From: Membranihabitans marinus
GTDB taxonomy: Bacteria; Bacteroidota; Bacteroidia; Chitinophagales; Saprospiraceae
NCBI RefSeq assembly: GCF_019802045.1
Contig: NZ_JAHVHU010000004.1
Span: 310,001 to 374,000, forward strand
Direction of reading: 5' to 3'
DNA length: 64,000 nucleotides
In this document: in pieces, positions 56,635 to 64,000 of the stretch
Layout of the letters: each line of letters starts with the position of its first letter
Numbering within the stretch: the first letter of the stretch is position 1
Notes under the pieces: generated by a model
Databases searched by the model: none
What the model was told of the DNA's origin: nothing
What the model saw: the letters and a program-made list of their open reading frames with translations, nothing else
Program-made: the position numbers and the translations under genes

Positions 56635-57984
56635 TCATGGATGGATCCATGCCCCTCTGTACTTCCGTCTCAGTAAACCGGTCGCTTCCGCATCATCTTT
56701 TACCACCCGTTGCCCTGCATCATATTCCAACGCCCGTCCCAGCTCCATGGAGAGGTTTCCCAATATACAACTCGCGGAGGATATATGCCCTTCACGGATA
56801 TCGGCCACTGGTTTTCTCCCAGCGTCGACCGCAGCGATAAAGTTCAACATATGTCGTCGTGTTGCGGGGGCCACATGGAGCTCATTATGACTTTCTGTGA
56901 CATCTTCGGGAAACTCTTCTTTTTCATACAAGACATCGCCGTGCACCACTTTCCCTTCGCCCCTGGGCGTAAAATTATATTTATGGACACTGCCCGCCAG
57001 AGTTCCTTTTTCACCGTATATCTTAAAACCCCATGGGTATTCCGCGTCGACCGAATTGCCCCAACTTCGGTGATTCCAGACACATTTTAGATTCGGGTAT
57101 TCAAAGGTAGCTGTCTGGGTATCCGGGGTGTTGGATTTGCCGTCTTTCTGAACTAAGATGCCCCCCGTAGAATAGATTCGCTCCGGCCAGTCCAGGTTCA
57201 GCATCCAACGTACGGTATCAAACATATGAACGCCCATATCACCAATGATTCCGTTGGAATATTCCATAAAGGTCCGCCACCACCCCCGGTGAGGTAATTT
57301 ATCATACGGGCGGAGGGGTGCAGGACCGGTCCACAGATCGTAATCCAAAAAGTCAGGAACAGGCGTCACTGATGGGTTGCCGTTTGCTCTCATGTGGTAA
57401 TAGCAAAACATCTCTACATAAGCCACCTTCCCGAGAAGCCCGGCATCAACAACCTTTTCTTTCGCTTCTATAAGATGAGGTGTACTTCTTCGTTGCGTGC
57501 CAACCTGAACGATTCTGTTGTATTTTCGGGCTGCAGCCAGCATCGATTCACTTTCGATAACATCCACACCAGTAGGTTTTTGGACGTACACATGGGCTCC
57601 GGCCTTCACCGCATCAATCATTGTCAGCGCATGCCAATGATCCGGTGTCCCAATTAATACTAGATCAAATTCATGGTTGGCCAGCATGTTCCGGTAATCC
57701 CTATAAGTCTGAGGTAGTTTGGAAGGCTGTATCCGGCTATTCACCAATTCCACCGCTTCAGCTAAATGATGCTGATCCACATCACACAAAGCCACGACCT
57801 CTACCGGAGCTACTTGCATCAATCGGGCGAGGTCACTTTTACCATACCAGCCGCAGCCGATCAAACCAACCCGCCAGTTTTTCTCTCTGTGAAAGAGGTC
57901 CAGCCCATAATCACCCATAGTTGCTAATGCCAAAGTTGCAGAGCTGTTTTTCAGGAAGTGTCGGCGATTGATGTTGAAGTGCAT
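56635..57984 (-). CDS. Gfo/Idh/MocA family oxidoreductase
   Basis: 449 aa with a Tat-like leader (NRRHFLKNSSATLALATMG). NAD(P)-binding motif VGLIGCGWYGKSDLARL, then the EKP-type motif VYVQKPTGVDV (Gln replaces the usual Glu) and C-terminal barrel residues including a FMEYSNGIIGDMGVHMFDTVRW segment. These enzymes oxidise or reduce sugars, inositols or anhydro-sugars. The exported form, common in Planctomycetes and Bacteroidota, has no settled function. It is convergent with the isomerase gene and may serve the same pathway. Confidence 0.88.
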   Translation of the reverse strand: MHFNINRRHFLKNSSATLALATMGDYGLDLFHREKNWRVGLIGCGWYGKSDLARLMQVAPVEVVALCDVDQHHLAEAVELVNSRIQPSKLPQTYRDYRNMLANHEFDLVLIGTPDHWHALTMIDAVKAGAHVYVQKPTGVDVIESESMLAAARKYNRIVQVGTQRRSTPHLIEAKEKVVDAGLLGKVAYVEMFCYYHMRANGNPSVTPVPDFLDYDLWTGPAPLRPYDKLPHRGWWRTFMEYSNGIIGDMGVHMFDTVRWMLNLDWPERIYSTGGILVQKDGKSNTPDTQTATFEYPNLKCVWNHRSWGNSVDAEYPWGFKIYGEKGTLAGSVHKYNFTPRGEGKVVHGDVLYEKEEFPEDVTESHNELHVAPATRRHMLNFIAAVDAGRKPVADIREGHISSASCILGNLSMELGRALEYDAGQRVVKDDAEATGLLRRKYRGAWIHP

Positions 57985-58409
57985 GGTACTTTTGAAGGTA
58001 AGATAAATAATTTTGGTTAACCCGCTTTATTCACCACGTCATTCTTTGATGATGGTCTGGCTACAGAGGGAGGCTAACCTGACAGCCTTTTGTTCATAAA
58101 TTACCTGTGAAAAGAAAGGTTGGAGTTATTATCCAAATACTTAGCCGCCTGTCAACCTTCGGGCGAGGGCAACCTAAGCACTGACAAGACTTTATGAACA
58201 TCCAAATTAAATAGTATAAAGAAACAAACTGACATATTTATCAAAAACCATCTTCAACCAGACGCTTCAGTTTTTAAACACGCTGTAAATCCCATTTTAG
58301 CACGATAAACATGCCCCAATGTTAAACCACCTGGTTAAAAAGGCGATAAGCACATACGTCGTTCACTTACATCATCCCCTCTACCGTAACCTCAACCTTA
58401 ATACTCGCC
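57985..58409. other. Intergenic region with repeat end and inverted repeat
   Basis: 425 bases. 58017-58040 is the reverse complement of the conserved end of the 103-nt dispersed repeat. An exact 10-bp inverted repeat TGTTCATAAA/TTTATGAACA lies at 58091-58100 and 58191-58200. No gene seen. Confidence 0.55.
58017..58040 (-). repeat. 103-nt dispersed repeat, partial copy C
   Basis: On the minus strand this matches the last 24 bases of the copy at 27721-27823 with one difference (GTGGTGAATAAAGCGGG core). Further similarity upstream fades quickly. Confidence 0.6.
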
Positions 58410-59003
58410 TCACCCCTTTTCTTCTTCCTGCATCAGCCAATACAACCCTTTTACCCCAATACGAATATCATCCAATTTAAATAACACCAATATTTTCTCT
58501 AGATAAGCCAGCGCGCCCCACCCTACGGCAAGATAATAGAACCACTCGTAGAAGCCAAAAACGAACAATACAAAGAAAAATACACCCTGAAGGTAACCGG
58601 CTATAACCGCACCATACAGATGCAATCCAGGTATCTTACCAAACCGGGAAAACCCTACAACATAACTCAACACGAAGACAGCTAGAAATATATAAAGCAA
58701 CCACGCATGCGGTTCAATCTCTGTCCATTTGAATATAAACAACCCCAATAACGCCATGGCAAACGTAAACACGTCTGCGAGATTGTCAAGTGCGGCTCCG
58801 AAATTGGTTTGCAATTTCCAGATCCGGGCAATATTTCCATCCAGGATATCCGAAACCAAACTAATACAAATGAGAATTACAAATTCTTCTTCCCGGCCGG
58901 TCAGCGCCATGAATAAGATCACCGGAAAAACCAATAGTCGATATAAGCTCAGGAGGTTGGGTACATTGAGTACATTTTCACCGCGGACGTATATTTTCTT
59001 CAT
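58410..59003 (-). CDS. CDP-alcohol phosphatidyltransferase family protein
   Basis: 197 aa, about six membrane helices. The full CDP-alcohol phosphotransferase motif is present: D-x2-D-G-x2-A-R-x8-G-x3-D-x3-D, seen as SDILDGNIAR then GAALDNLAD (about residues 51-76). The enzyme displaces CMP from a CDP-activated lipid with an alcohol acceptor, which sets the head group. No acceptor-specific features were identified. It ends a five-gene minus-strand lipid cluster, 50 bases after the SDR gene. Confidence 0.9.
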   Translation of the reverse strand: MKKIYVRGENVLNVPNLLSLYRLLVFPVILFMALTGREEEFVILICISLVSDILDGNIARIWKLQTNFGAALDNLADVFTFAMALLGLFIFKWTEIEPHAWLLYIFLAVFVLSYVVGFSRFGKIPGLHLYGAVIAGYLQGVFFFVLFVFGFYEWFYYLAVGWGALAYLEKILVLFKLDDIRIGVKGLYWLMQEEEKG

Positions 59004-59053
59004 GAGATTTTACAGCTTCTTAAATAGCATTCACAATTCCTAATTAACCGAAG

Positions 59054-60157
59054 TCATTGTTGACTTTTTACCGCACTTTTCTCCGTGATGTTATCCAGAT
59101 AATAGGCTAGCATGGCAAAAACACTGGATTCGTTGACTTCGCGGTGAAGCGGAGAAATCACCTTATCCCGTTGTCGTGTGTCAAAGTCAATATCAGTATC
59201 GATGTAATTTCCGGTAAAGGCCATCCCGGCCAATACCATTCTTTCCAACTCATTCATATCTTCTTTTTGAATGTCTTTCTCTGGAACAAGTTCCACTGAC
59301 GTCAAATCACTTATACTTCGAATAATCTGTCGATTGGACATCGGATGATTGGCCACAAAATTCATAATTACAGGGACCTCATCCGTAGCTACTACCTCCA
59401 TCAGATCAGCAATCACGGTGTCAATAGAGATTAAATTCTGCGTTGCATCGGGATCTGCATGAATCCGTATTTTCTGATTGGGGTACTGCTGTGCCAAAGC
59501 ATGGACACGTTTTGCAAAATCGAATATGCCATAACTGGTTCTGGTTACACCTGACCGACTATTACCGACTACTTGAGATAAGCGAATGACGTGGGCATTA
59601 ATGGGATATTCTGCCATAAACTCCTGCAGCGCATTCTCAGCAAGACGTTTGGATTGTTCATAATAATTTCTAAATTGAGAAATATCTGCTTCCGGGTAGA
59701 ATTTTTCCTCAAAGACATCTGAATACACTCCACAAGAATAGGCGGTACTTATAAAGAAGAATCGACCTTTCTCAGAAGCATATTTTTGAAATATATTCAA
59801 TGCATTTTTGAGCCCGTTGATATTGGTATCAAATATCTCTTCTTTCGACCGAAAATCAAATTTTAGACTGGCAGCAAAATGATAGTAGTCTAAATGGCCT
59901 TCAAAAATAGATGCAATAGTTTCTTCACTGAGCGAAAAGTTGGGAGCAAGAAGCGTATAGTCAATGACGGTCAGCGTTCCCGAATCTTGAACAGGATCCA
60001 ACGTGGTGTCTTCCAAGGCTTCCTGCATTCGATCCACAGCAGAAGCTTCACTGCTTCCTCGGACCAACGCAACTACATGATAGTCTTGTGACAATAATTT
60101 GTGTACAAAATGTGAGGCAACAAAACTATTGGCACCGGCGATTATGACTTTTTTCAT
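59054..60157 (-). CDS. NAD(P)-dependent epimerase / thioester-reductase-like SDR
   Basis: 367 aa, extended SDR. The N-terminal nucleotide loop is unusual: GANSFVASHF lacks the second and third glycines of GxxGxxG. The YxxxK catalytic pair is in YYEQSKRLAE (about residues 168-177), with FFISTAYSCG before it. The rest resembles the male-sterility/thioester-reductase-like NAD-binding group (RLSQVVGNSRSG). Family members reduce acyl thioesters or nucleotide sugars. The lipid-gene context favours a lipid or acyl substrate, but that is inference. Gap to the kinase-like gene is 117 bases. Confidence 0.75.
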   Translation of the reverse strand: MKKVIIAGANSFVASHFVHKLLSQDYHVVALVRGSSEASAVDRMQEALEDTTLDPVQDSGTLTVIDYTLLAPNFSLSEETIASIFEGHLDYYHFAASLKFDFRSKEEIFDTNINGLKNALNIFQKYASEKGRFFFISTAYSCGVYSDVFEEKFYPEADISQFRNYYEQSKRLAENALQEFMAEYPINAHVIRLSQVVGNSRSGVTRTSYGIFDFAKRVHALAQQYPNQKIRIHADPDATQNLISIDTVIADLMEVVATDEVPVIMNFVANHPMSNRQIIRSISDLTSVELVPEKDIQKEDMNELERMVLAGMAFTGNYIDTDIDFDTRQRDKVISPLHREVNESSVFAMLAYYLDNITEKSAVKSQQ

Positions 60158-60274
60158 AGAAGGTTTTACTTTTTAGATGCACATTCATGCGCTCGACCGA
60201 GCACTGAATATCTTTTGCAGTATATTTAATTCCATTTTACTATTATTGTTCATTTCATTATAATATTTGCGGTA

Positions 60275-60949
60275 TTAAATCAAGATCCAGACCGTCAGTT
60301 GAACGCTCAATGGAATGGTCAAGTTATCAGAACCTCGCCAACTCAACAATTCAGCTAATGTACTTACAATTGCGATATTTATGGACATCAATACCATTTT
60401 ATTCAAAGTCCATTCGCTCCACCAATTCAATATGATGAGACTCAAAATGGCGCTGGCACACAGGAATGCAAATGAACCCACCACTGTTTTCTTGGTAGGA
60501 ATCCCGGGCAATGAAAGTGTTCTGTTGTACTTTTTCACAGACATTCCTGCTAATGCAGCGACAGGATCACAAATTGCTAAAATGGTTATAGGTAAAATAT
60601 ACATCACAGGATCTCCACTGAAAGTATATCCAAGAAAAGTAAAATATATGGCGAGGGGCAACAGGTAACTGCCATACGAATTTCGTGCTATATCATGTAT
60701 CGAATTCAATTGACGGATCCGTTGGGAAGACCACAAAACCACGAAAAATAAAGCTGCAAGAAAAAACACGTACCAATGGCTGGAAAACAAGAACGGGAAA
60801 GGCAACGTGGCTAAGGTGGCTAAAACGTGAGCTATTTTCCGGCTATATTCACCCTTTATTTTGAACCACCTGTAATTAACCTCATTGAAAATAAGCAGCA
60901 AGCTAATTCCAAAGAGATACCCCAAAGAAATCAACAGTACGTTATCCAT
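60275..60949 (-). CDS. CTP-dependent lipid kinase-like (phytol/dolichol kinase family) membrane protein
   Basis: 224 aa from the ATG at 60949; a TTG extension to 60976 would overlap the cdsA-like stop. About seven membrane helices. The region ILAICDPVAALAGMSVKKY and LPGIPTKKTVVGSFAFLCAS corresponds to the conserved nucleotide-binding loop of the SEC59/VTE5-type kinases and diacylglycerol kinase DGK1, which use CTP. It would phosphorylate a lipid alcohol (polyprenol, phytol or diacylglycerol). It follows the CdsA-like gene by 11 bases. Confidence 0.75.
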   Translation of the reverse strand: MDNVLLISLGYLFGISLLLIFNEVNYRWFKIKGEYSRKIAHVLATLATLPFPFLFSSHWYVFFLAALFFVVLWSSQRIRQLNSIHDIARNSYGSYLLPLAIYFTFLGYTFSGDPVMYILPITILAICDPVAALAGMSVKKYNRTLSLPGIPTKKTVVGSFAFLCASAILSLIILNWWSEWTLNKMVLMSINIAIVSTLAELLSWRGSDNLTIPLSVQLTVWILI

Positions 60950-60960
60950 CCGGCTAATTA

Positions 60961-61731
60961 TTAGTTCGATCCACAAATATCAATAAAAAATGTAAAATAA
61001 ATGACCACCCATGCTCCGCCAGCAATAAGACTGTCAAATCGATCCAGGAAACCACCATGGCCGGGAATAATTTGACTATAATCTTTGACTTTGTATTTCC
61101 GTTTGTACAGCGATGCCATCGCGTCACCTAAAAACGCAAACAGGATAATTCCAGTGGTTAATAGGAGGCGCTCTTGCAGGGATGCATCATACAGTCCTGC
61201 CAAAAATAAACTACTAACTAGTGCGATAAGTGCGCCACCCACTATTCCACCAACTGTTTTATTGGGACTGATGGTGGGAAGTATGGGTTTTCGACCCCAC
61301 AATTGGCCGGAGATCTGACTAAAACTATCGAAAATGGAAACGATCAAAAACCCGTAGAGAATTAAATTTTGTTTCAGAAAGCCGAATAGAATAAAGCCCA
61401 CGGACAGCAGAAGAAATACAAGCATGGATGCAAAGAAAAATCCAGTTAATTGACGGCCCGATTTCCCATACAATCGGGCTAATTCAATCGATCCTATGCC
61501 GATAATCACAATACTCCAAAACTGAAAAAGAACAGGCCAGAATGAAATACTAAAAAAAAGTATATGGATGATCAGAAAGTAAGTACCAAACTTGATATAA
61601 CTTTTTCGAGCGATTTCACGGGATTTTTTTCGATTGATGACATAAAATCCTACAGCACCGAGAATAAAATAGCCCAGGATAACCAGGTAAATCGTCCAGA
61701 TCAACGGGGTGATATATACTTCTTGTCCCAT
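60961..61731 (-). CDS. Phosphatidate cytidylyltransferase (CdsA) family protein
   Basis: 256 aa, about seven membrane helices. The CDP-diacylglycerol synthase signature is clear: SPNKTVGGIVGG (about residues 157-168) then GDAMASLYKRKYKVKDYSQI and IPGHGGFLDRFDS near the C-terminus, with conserved Asp and Lys. It activates a lipid phosphate with CTP to a CDP-lipid. It may be the cell's CdsA or a paralog dedicated to this cluster. The start overlaps the TSUP stop (TGATG), so translation is coupled. Confidence 0.88.
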   Translation of the reverse strand: MGQEVYITPLIWTIYLVILGYFILGAVGFYVINRKKSREIARKSYIKFGTYFLIIHILFFSISFWPVLFQFWSIVIIGIGSIELARLYGKSGRQLTGFFFASMLVFLLLSVGFILFGFLKQNLILYGFLIVSIFDSFSQISGQLWGRKPILPTISPNKTVGGIVGGALIALVSSLFLAGLYDASLQERLLLTTGIILFAFLGDAMASLYKRKYKVKDYSQIIPGHGGFLDRFDSLIAGGAWVVIYFTFFIDICGSN

Positions 61732-62528
61732 CAGCTCCAGATCATAACTATTCCCAACAAAGCCATTATGACCGCAAATATATATCGCACATTCCCTTCT
61801 GATTTTACAGTATCCATTTTAGACAGTAAAAGAGGACCAATGCTGGCTCCGATCGCAGAACCTGCCGTGAGAAAGATCACGAGCGTCAGGTCAATTTTCC
61901 CCACTAAAAAGTGAGAGCCAATGGCAAAAATAGTATTTGACGCTACGATAAGCAGCGATGTTCCCACTACAATCTTGATGGAAGCTTTTAAAGAAAACAA
62001 ACCTGCTAACAATGGAGCAGCTCCACTGGTGCCGAAAGCACCGGTTATGGTGCCCGCAGAGAATCCAAAAAACGAGCTTTTGATTATAGTTTTCCTGGTA
62101 AATGGAGCTGTTTTTCCTGTAATGTTCTTGGTCAACAAATCCATACTTTGGGTATTGAAAAAAATATAGATTCCCATGCATATCGAATAAATTCCAAAAA
62201 CATTTTGCAGACCGTCATCACTAAATTGGTTCGCCAATGCGACTCCCGCAAATGCTCCAAATAACCCGGCTGCAGCAAACATCAAGCCCACCCGGACATT
62301 CACATTACCTTTTTTATAGTGAACAAATGAACCTATCAAACCCACAGGAAGTGTGGCGACCAGGGATGTAATCACCGCCGTATGTGTCGGGACACCGATA
62401 ATAAGCACCAAGACCGGAAGAAAAACAAACCCGCCTCCCCCACCGACCAGTGTTCCCAGTAAGCCCACGATTAATCCGATAACCGGAAGAATATAGTATA
62501 TGGGTTCAATGGGTGAGTAAAAGATCAT
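61731..62528 (-). CDS. TSUP (TauE/SafE) family membrane transporter
   Basis: 265 aa, about eight helices with the inverted-repeat TauE/SafE pattern: IGLIVGLLGTLVGGGGGFVFLP at the N-terminus and KSSFFGFSAGTITGAFGTSGAA in the second half. TSUP members move sulfite, sulfoacetate or other organosulfur anions. Its stop overlaps the cdsA-like start, placing it at the head of the lipid cluster. A link to a sulfonated lipid head group is conceivable, but not shown by any residue here. Confidence 0.85.
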   Translation of the reverse strand: MIFYSPIEPIYYILPVIGLIVGLLGTLVGGGGGFVFLPVLVLIIGVPTHTAVITSLVATLPVGLIGSFVHYKKGNVNVRVGLMFAAAGLFGAFAGVALANQFSDDGLQNVFGIYSICMGIYIFFNTQSMDLLTKNITGKTAPFTRKTIIKSSFFGFSAGTITGAFGTSGAAPLLAGLFSLKASIKIVVGTSLLIVASNTIFAIGSHFLVGKIDLTLVIFLTAGSAIGASIGPLLLSKMDTVKSEGNVRYIFAVIMALLGIVMIWS

Positions 62529-63040
62529 TTCAGGCGTGTAGGTGATTTGTTTTCGTGGGCAATATTACAAATAAAATGCGAGAAAATAAGTAGTGCGGAT
62601 ATGAGTGAATGCAGTCTCGGCTCGCTCGAGACCATAGGTAGTCAATCTGCCTCTGATGAAGAAACCGAAACATCCTAGTTTTGGGCGGGTAAGCATTAAT
62701 TGCATTTAAAAAAATATAAACATATAGCCTCAGGCATAGTATTCTATTTCTAGGAGTTCGTAATAGGACCGAATGTAGTCTCATCTCCGTAAAGCCGAGC
62801 TGTGACAGAAAGTTCAGTATGACTGAGCAAAATCTCGCCAAGGGCGAGAACGAATGTGGTCAATCCACATTACCCGTCTTGGCTGTGGGAGAGCTCTGTC
62901 CCGAGGATAAAGGATGAATCAAAAGTAAAACGTCAACCAAATTTGGGCTATGTAACAGGTCCAATTTTGGGAATTAGGCAATTGATGCACTGGAAATTAT
63001 GCATCATAATAGTTGGACGTGGTGGATAAAGCGGGCTAAA
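62529..63040. other. Repeat- and hairpin-rich gene-free interval
   Basis: About 510 bases without a gene. Small hairpins include TCTCGCC/GGCGAGA and TGTGG/CCACA (about 62847-62880), the third 20-nt motif (62889-62908), and copy B of the 103-nt repeat (62937-63039). An open frame at 62530-62841 (-) has no family or coding character. Confidence 0.6.
62937..63039 (+). repeat. 103-nt dispersed repeat, copy B
   Basis: Same length as copy A at 27721-27823, with 21 differences counted by eye. Copy B ends immediately before the terminator of the SusD-like gene. Confidence 0.65.
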
Positions 63041-63071
63041 CTAAAAAAGGCCGCTTCATAACGAAGCGGCC
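63041..63071 (-). terminator. Terminator of the SusD-like gene
   Basis: A 9-bp perfect stem GGCCGCTTC/GAAGCGGCC (63049-63057, 63063-63071) with a 5-nt loop. On the minus strand it is followed by TTTTTT, 27 bases after the SusD-like stop. Confidence 0.88.
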
Positions 63072-63097
63072 CTATAATTCACCAATAAAAAGATTTA

Positions 63098-64000
63098 TTA
63101 TTGTTGCTCACCTGACCACCACAACGGGGTAGAAACTTCATCCGGTCCGTTCAGGAAATTAACTGCCTGAGAATAGCCTTCCGGCACATTACTTTCCAGA
63201 TTGGAAGGGTAAGGCAATCGCTGAGGGAAAAATTCCCAGCGGCTTTCCATAAAATTACTGGAATTCAGAGCCGGCAAGTTGGGCAATGATTTCTCTACAG
63301 CTGGATTCTCAAAAAATGGTAAACCAAGCCGTCGATGGTCATTCCAGGTTTCCAAAGGTAACCACGGGGACTGTGCAATAAACTTCTGTGTCATGATTTT
63401 CGTCAACGCATCATTCTTTACATTACCATTCTCATATAAATCATTGTCCGGATAGCTGAATTCCACCGTGCCAGCTTCATCCGTGTATCCGTTCACATAG
63501 TCCATAGTTACCGTAGCTGGTGGTTCTGCGGTATGATTCCACGCTACTGATGTACCGACGCGATTGTAGTCTTCTGAAGTCAGATACGTCGTAACAAAAT
63601 CCGTCACATCCCAATACGCAAAGCTTTGTTTGATTCCTTCCTCATAAGCTTCCTGACCACTCATAGGCACACTCCAACCTCTCACTGCGGCTTCAGCAAT
63701 CAGAAAATAGGATTCCCAAGATCCGAAGAAAATCCGCTTGGAAGTGCCATTTCGGAAACTATTGGCCAGTCGAGGCACGGCACCAGCATGGGAGTATACC
63801 TGGTTTTTGGAACCTTTATCGCCCCAGTTACCAATGGAGGGCGCATTCCAGGTAAATGCTGCATCGATCTCTTTCACGACGGTATTCCCATCATCTGTGA
63901 CCAGATTCCTTACCGTTTCTCCGGTAGTTCCCAAGCTCCACGATGGATAGCGGTTCATTTCCGGATTGGCAAAGTCGCCAGGTATGGGGAACTGAACATA
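63098..64000 (-). CDS. SusD/RagB-like outer membrane lipoprotein (C-terminal part)
   Basis: The last 300 residues; the gene continues past the window, since the frame stays open to position 64000 beyond the internal Met at 63958. The C-terminal pattern (TQKFIAQSPWLPLETWNDHR, RLGLPFFENP, FFPQRLPYPSNLESNVPE) fits the SusD-like subfamily in which a WNDxRR segment precedes an FPxRLPYP motif. A SusC partner is expected further upstream, outside the window. It ends in a strong terminator, so it is the last gene of its unit. Confidence 0.85.
   Translation of the reverse strand, partial: YVQFPIPGDFANPEMNRYPSWSLGTTGETVRNLVTDDGNTVVKEIDAAFTWNAPSIGNWGDKGSKNQVYSHAGAVPRLANSFRNGTSKRIFFGSWESYFLIAEAAVRGWSVPMSGQEAYEEGIKQSFAYWDVTDFVTTYLTSEDYNRVGTSVAWNHTAEPPATVTMDYVNGYTDEAGTVEFSYPDNDLYENGNVKNDALTKIMTQKFIAQSPWLPLETWNDHRRLGLPFFENPAVEKSLPNLPALNSSNFMESRWEFFPQRLPYPSNLESNVPEGYSQAVNFLNGPDEVSTPLWWSGEQQ

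Noticed and set aside
58091-58200. TGTTCATAAA inverted repeat as a mobile-element end
   Set aside because: Only a 10-bp match at 100 bases, with no gene inside; kept as a note, not as an element.
62530-62841. A 103-aa minus-strand frame upstream of the TSUP gene
   Set aside because: It crosses hairpin-rich intergenic DNA, with no signal or motif.

Overview
The window is a Bacteroidota chromosome segment. SusC/SusD pairs, a type IX secretion C-terminal sorting domain, a T9SS plug-type protein, FecR/ECF sigma regulation and TAnnTTTG-type -7 promoter elements all point there. A free-living, polysaccharide-degrading member of the Saprospiria or Cytophagia is likely. That is inference from gene content; no rRNA or marker set is present to fix the lineage.

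Layout. 1-16.9 kb is mostly housekeeping: the 3' end of an AcnA-type aconitase, a PQQ-sugar-dehydrogenase-like lipoprotein, riboflavin synthase, a large T9SS-sorted surface protein, NhaA, GAPDH, tRNA-Glu, a GT39-type membrane glycosyltransferase, dodecin, a T9SS plug-like protein, 3-methyladenine glycosylase, GuaB, TadA, two CMD/AhpD-fold proteins and an SDR. 16.9-26.7 kb is a first Sus-type locus: DadA-like oxidase, SusC, SusD and two tandem FAD oxidoreductases, with a 12-bp inverted repeat bracketing 114 bp just upstream of susC. 26.7-32.5 kb is a repeat-rich, gene-poor island around a full-length RapA-type Swi2/Snf2 ATPase, with a decayed gene remnant downstream. 32.5-34 kb carries an esterase and a short MscS-like protein.

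34-50.4 kb is a second, larger polysaccharide-utilisation locus on the minus strand: FecR, STN-SusC, SusD, two discoidin-like surface lipoproteins, a FAD oxidoreductase, an SGNH hydrolase, an (alpha/alpha)-barrel-like lipoprotein and a sugar porter. The ECF sigma gene is divergent. 50.4-58 kb continues the carbohydrate theme: a frameshifted GH123-like pseudogene fused to a duplicated piece of a discoidin gene, a heparinase II/III-like lyase, an SDR, a sugar isomerase cut short by an in-frame stop, and a Gfo/Idh/MocA oxidoreductase. 58.4-62.5 kb is a compact minus-strand lipid cluster: TSUP transporter, CdsA-like, CTP-dependent lipid-kinase-like, thioester-reductase-like SDR and CDP-alcohol phosphatidyltransferase. 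The window ends in a partial SusD-like gene.

Most notable. (1) The SGNH hydrolase has its catalytic GDSL block at the C-terminus, after the DxxH block, as in a circular permutation. (2) The five-gene lipid cluster looks like a complete activation-and-transfer route to an unidentified lipid. (3) rapA is bracketed by matching hairpin repeats. (4) A possible invertible segment lies before susC. (5) Several lesions mark recent decay or duplication in the carbohydrate region. Family and domain names are recalled from knowledge of the families; no search was run.
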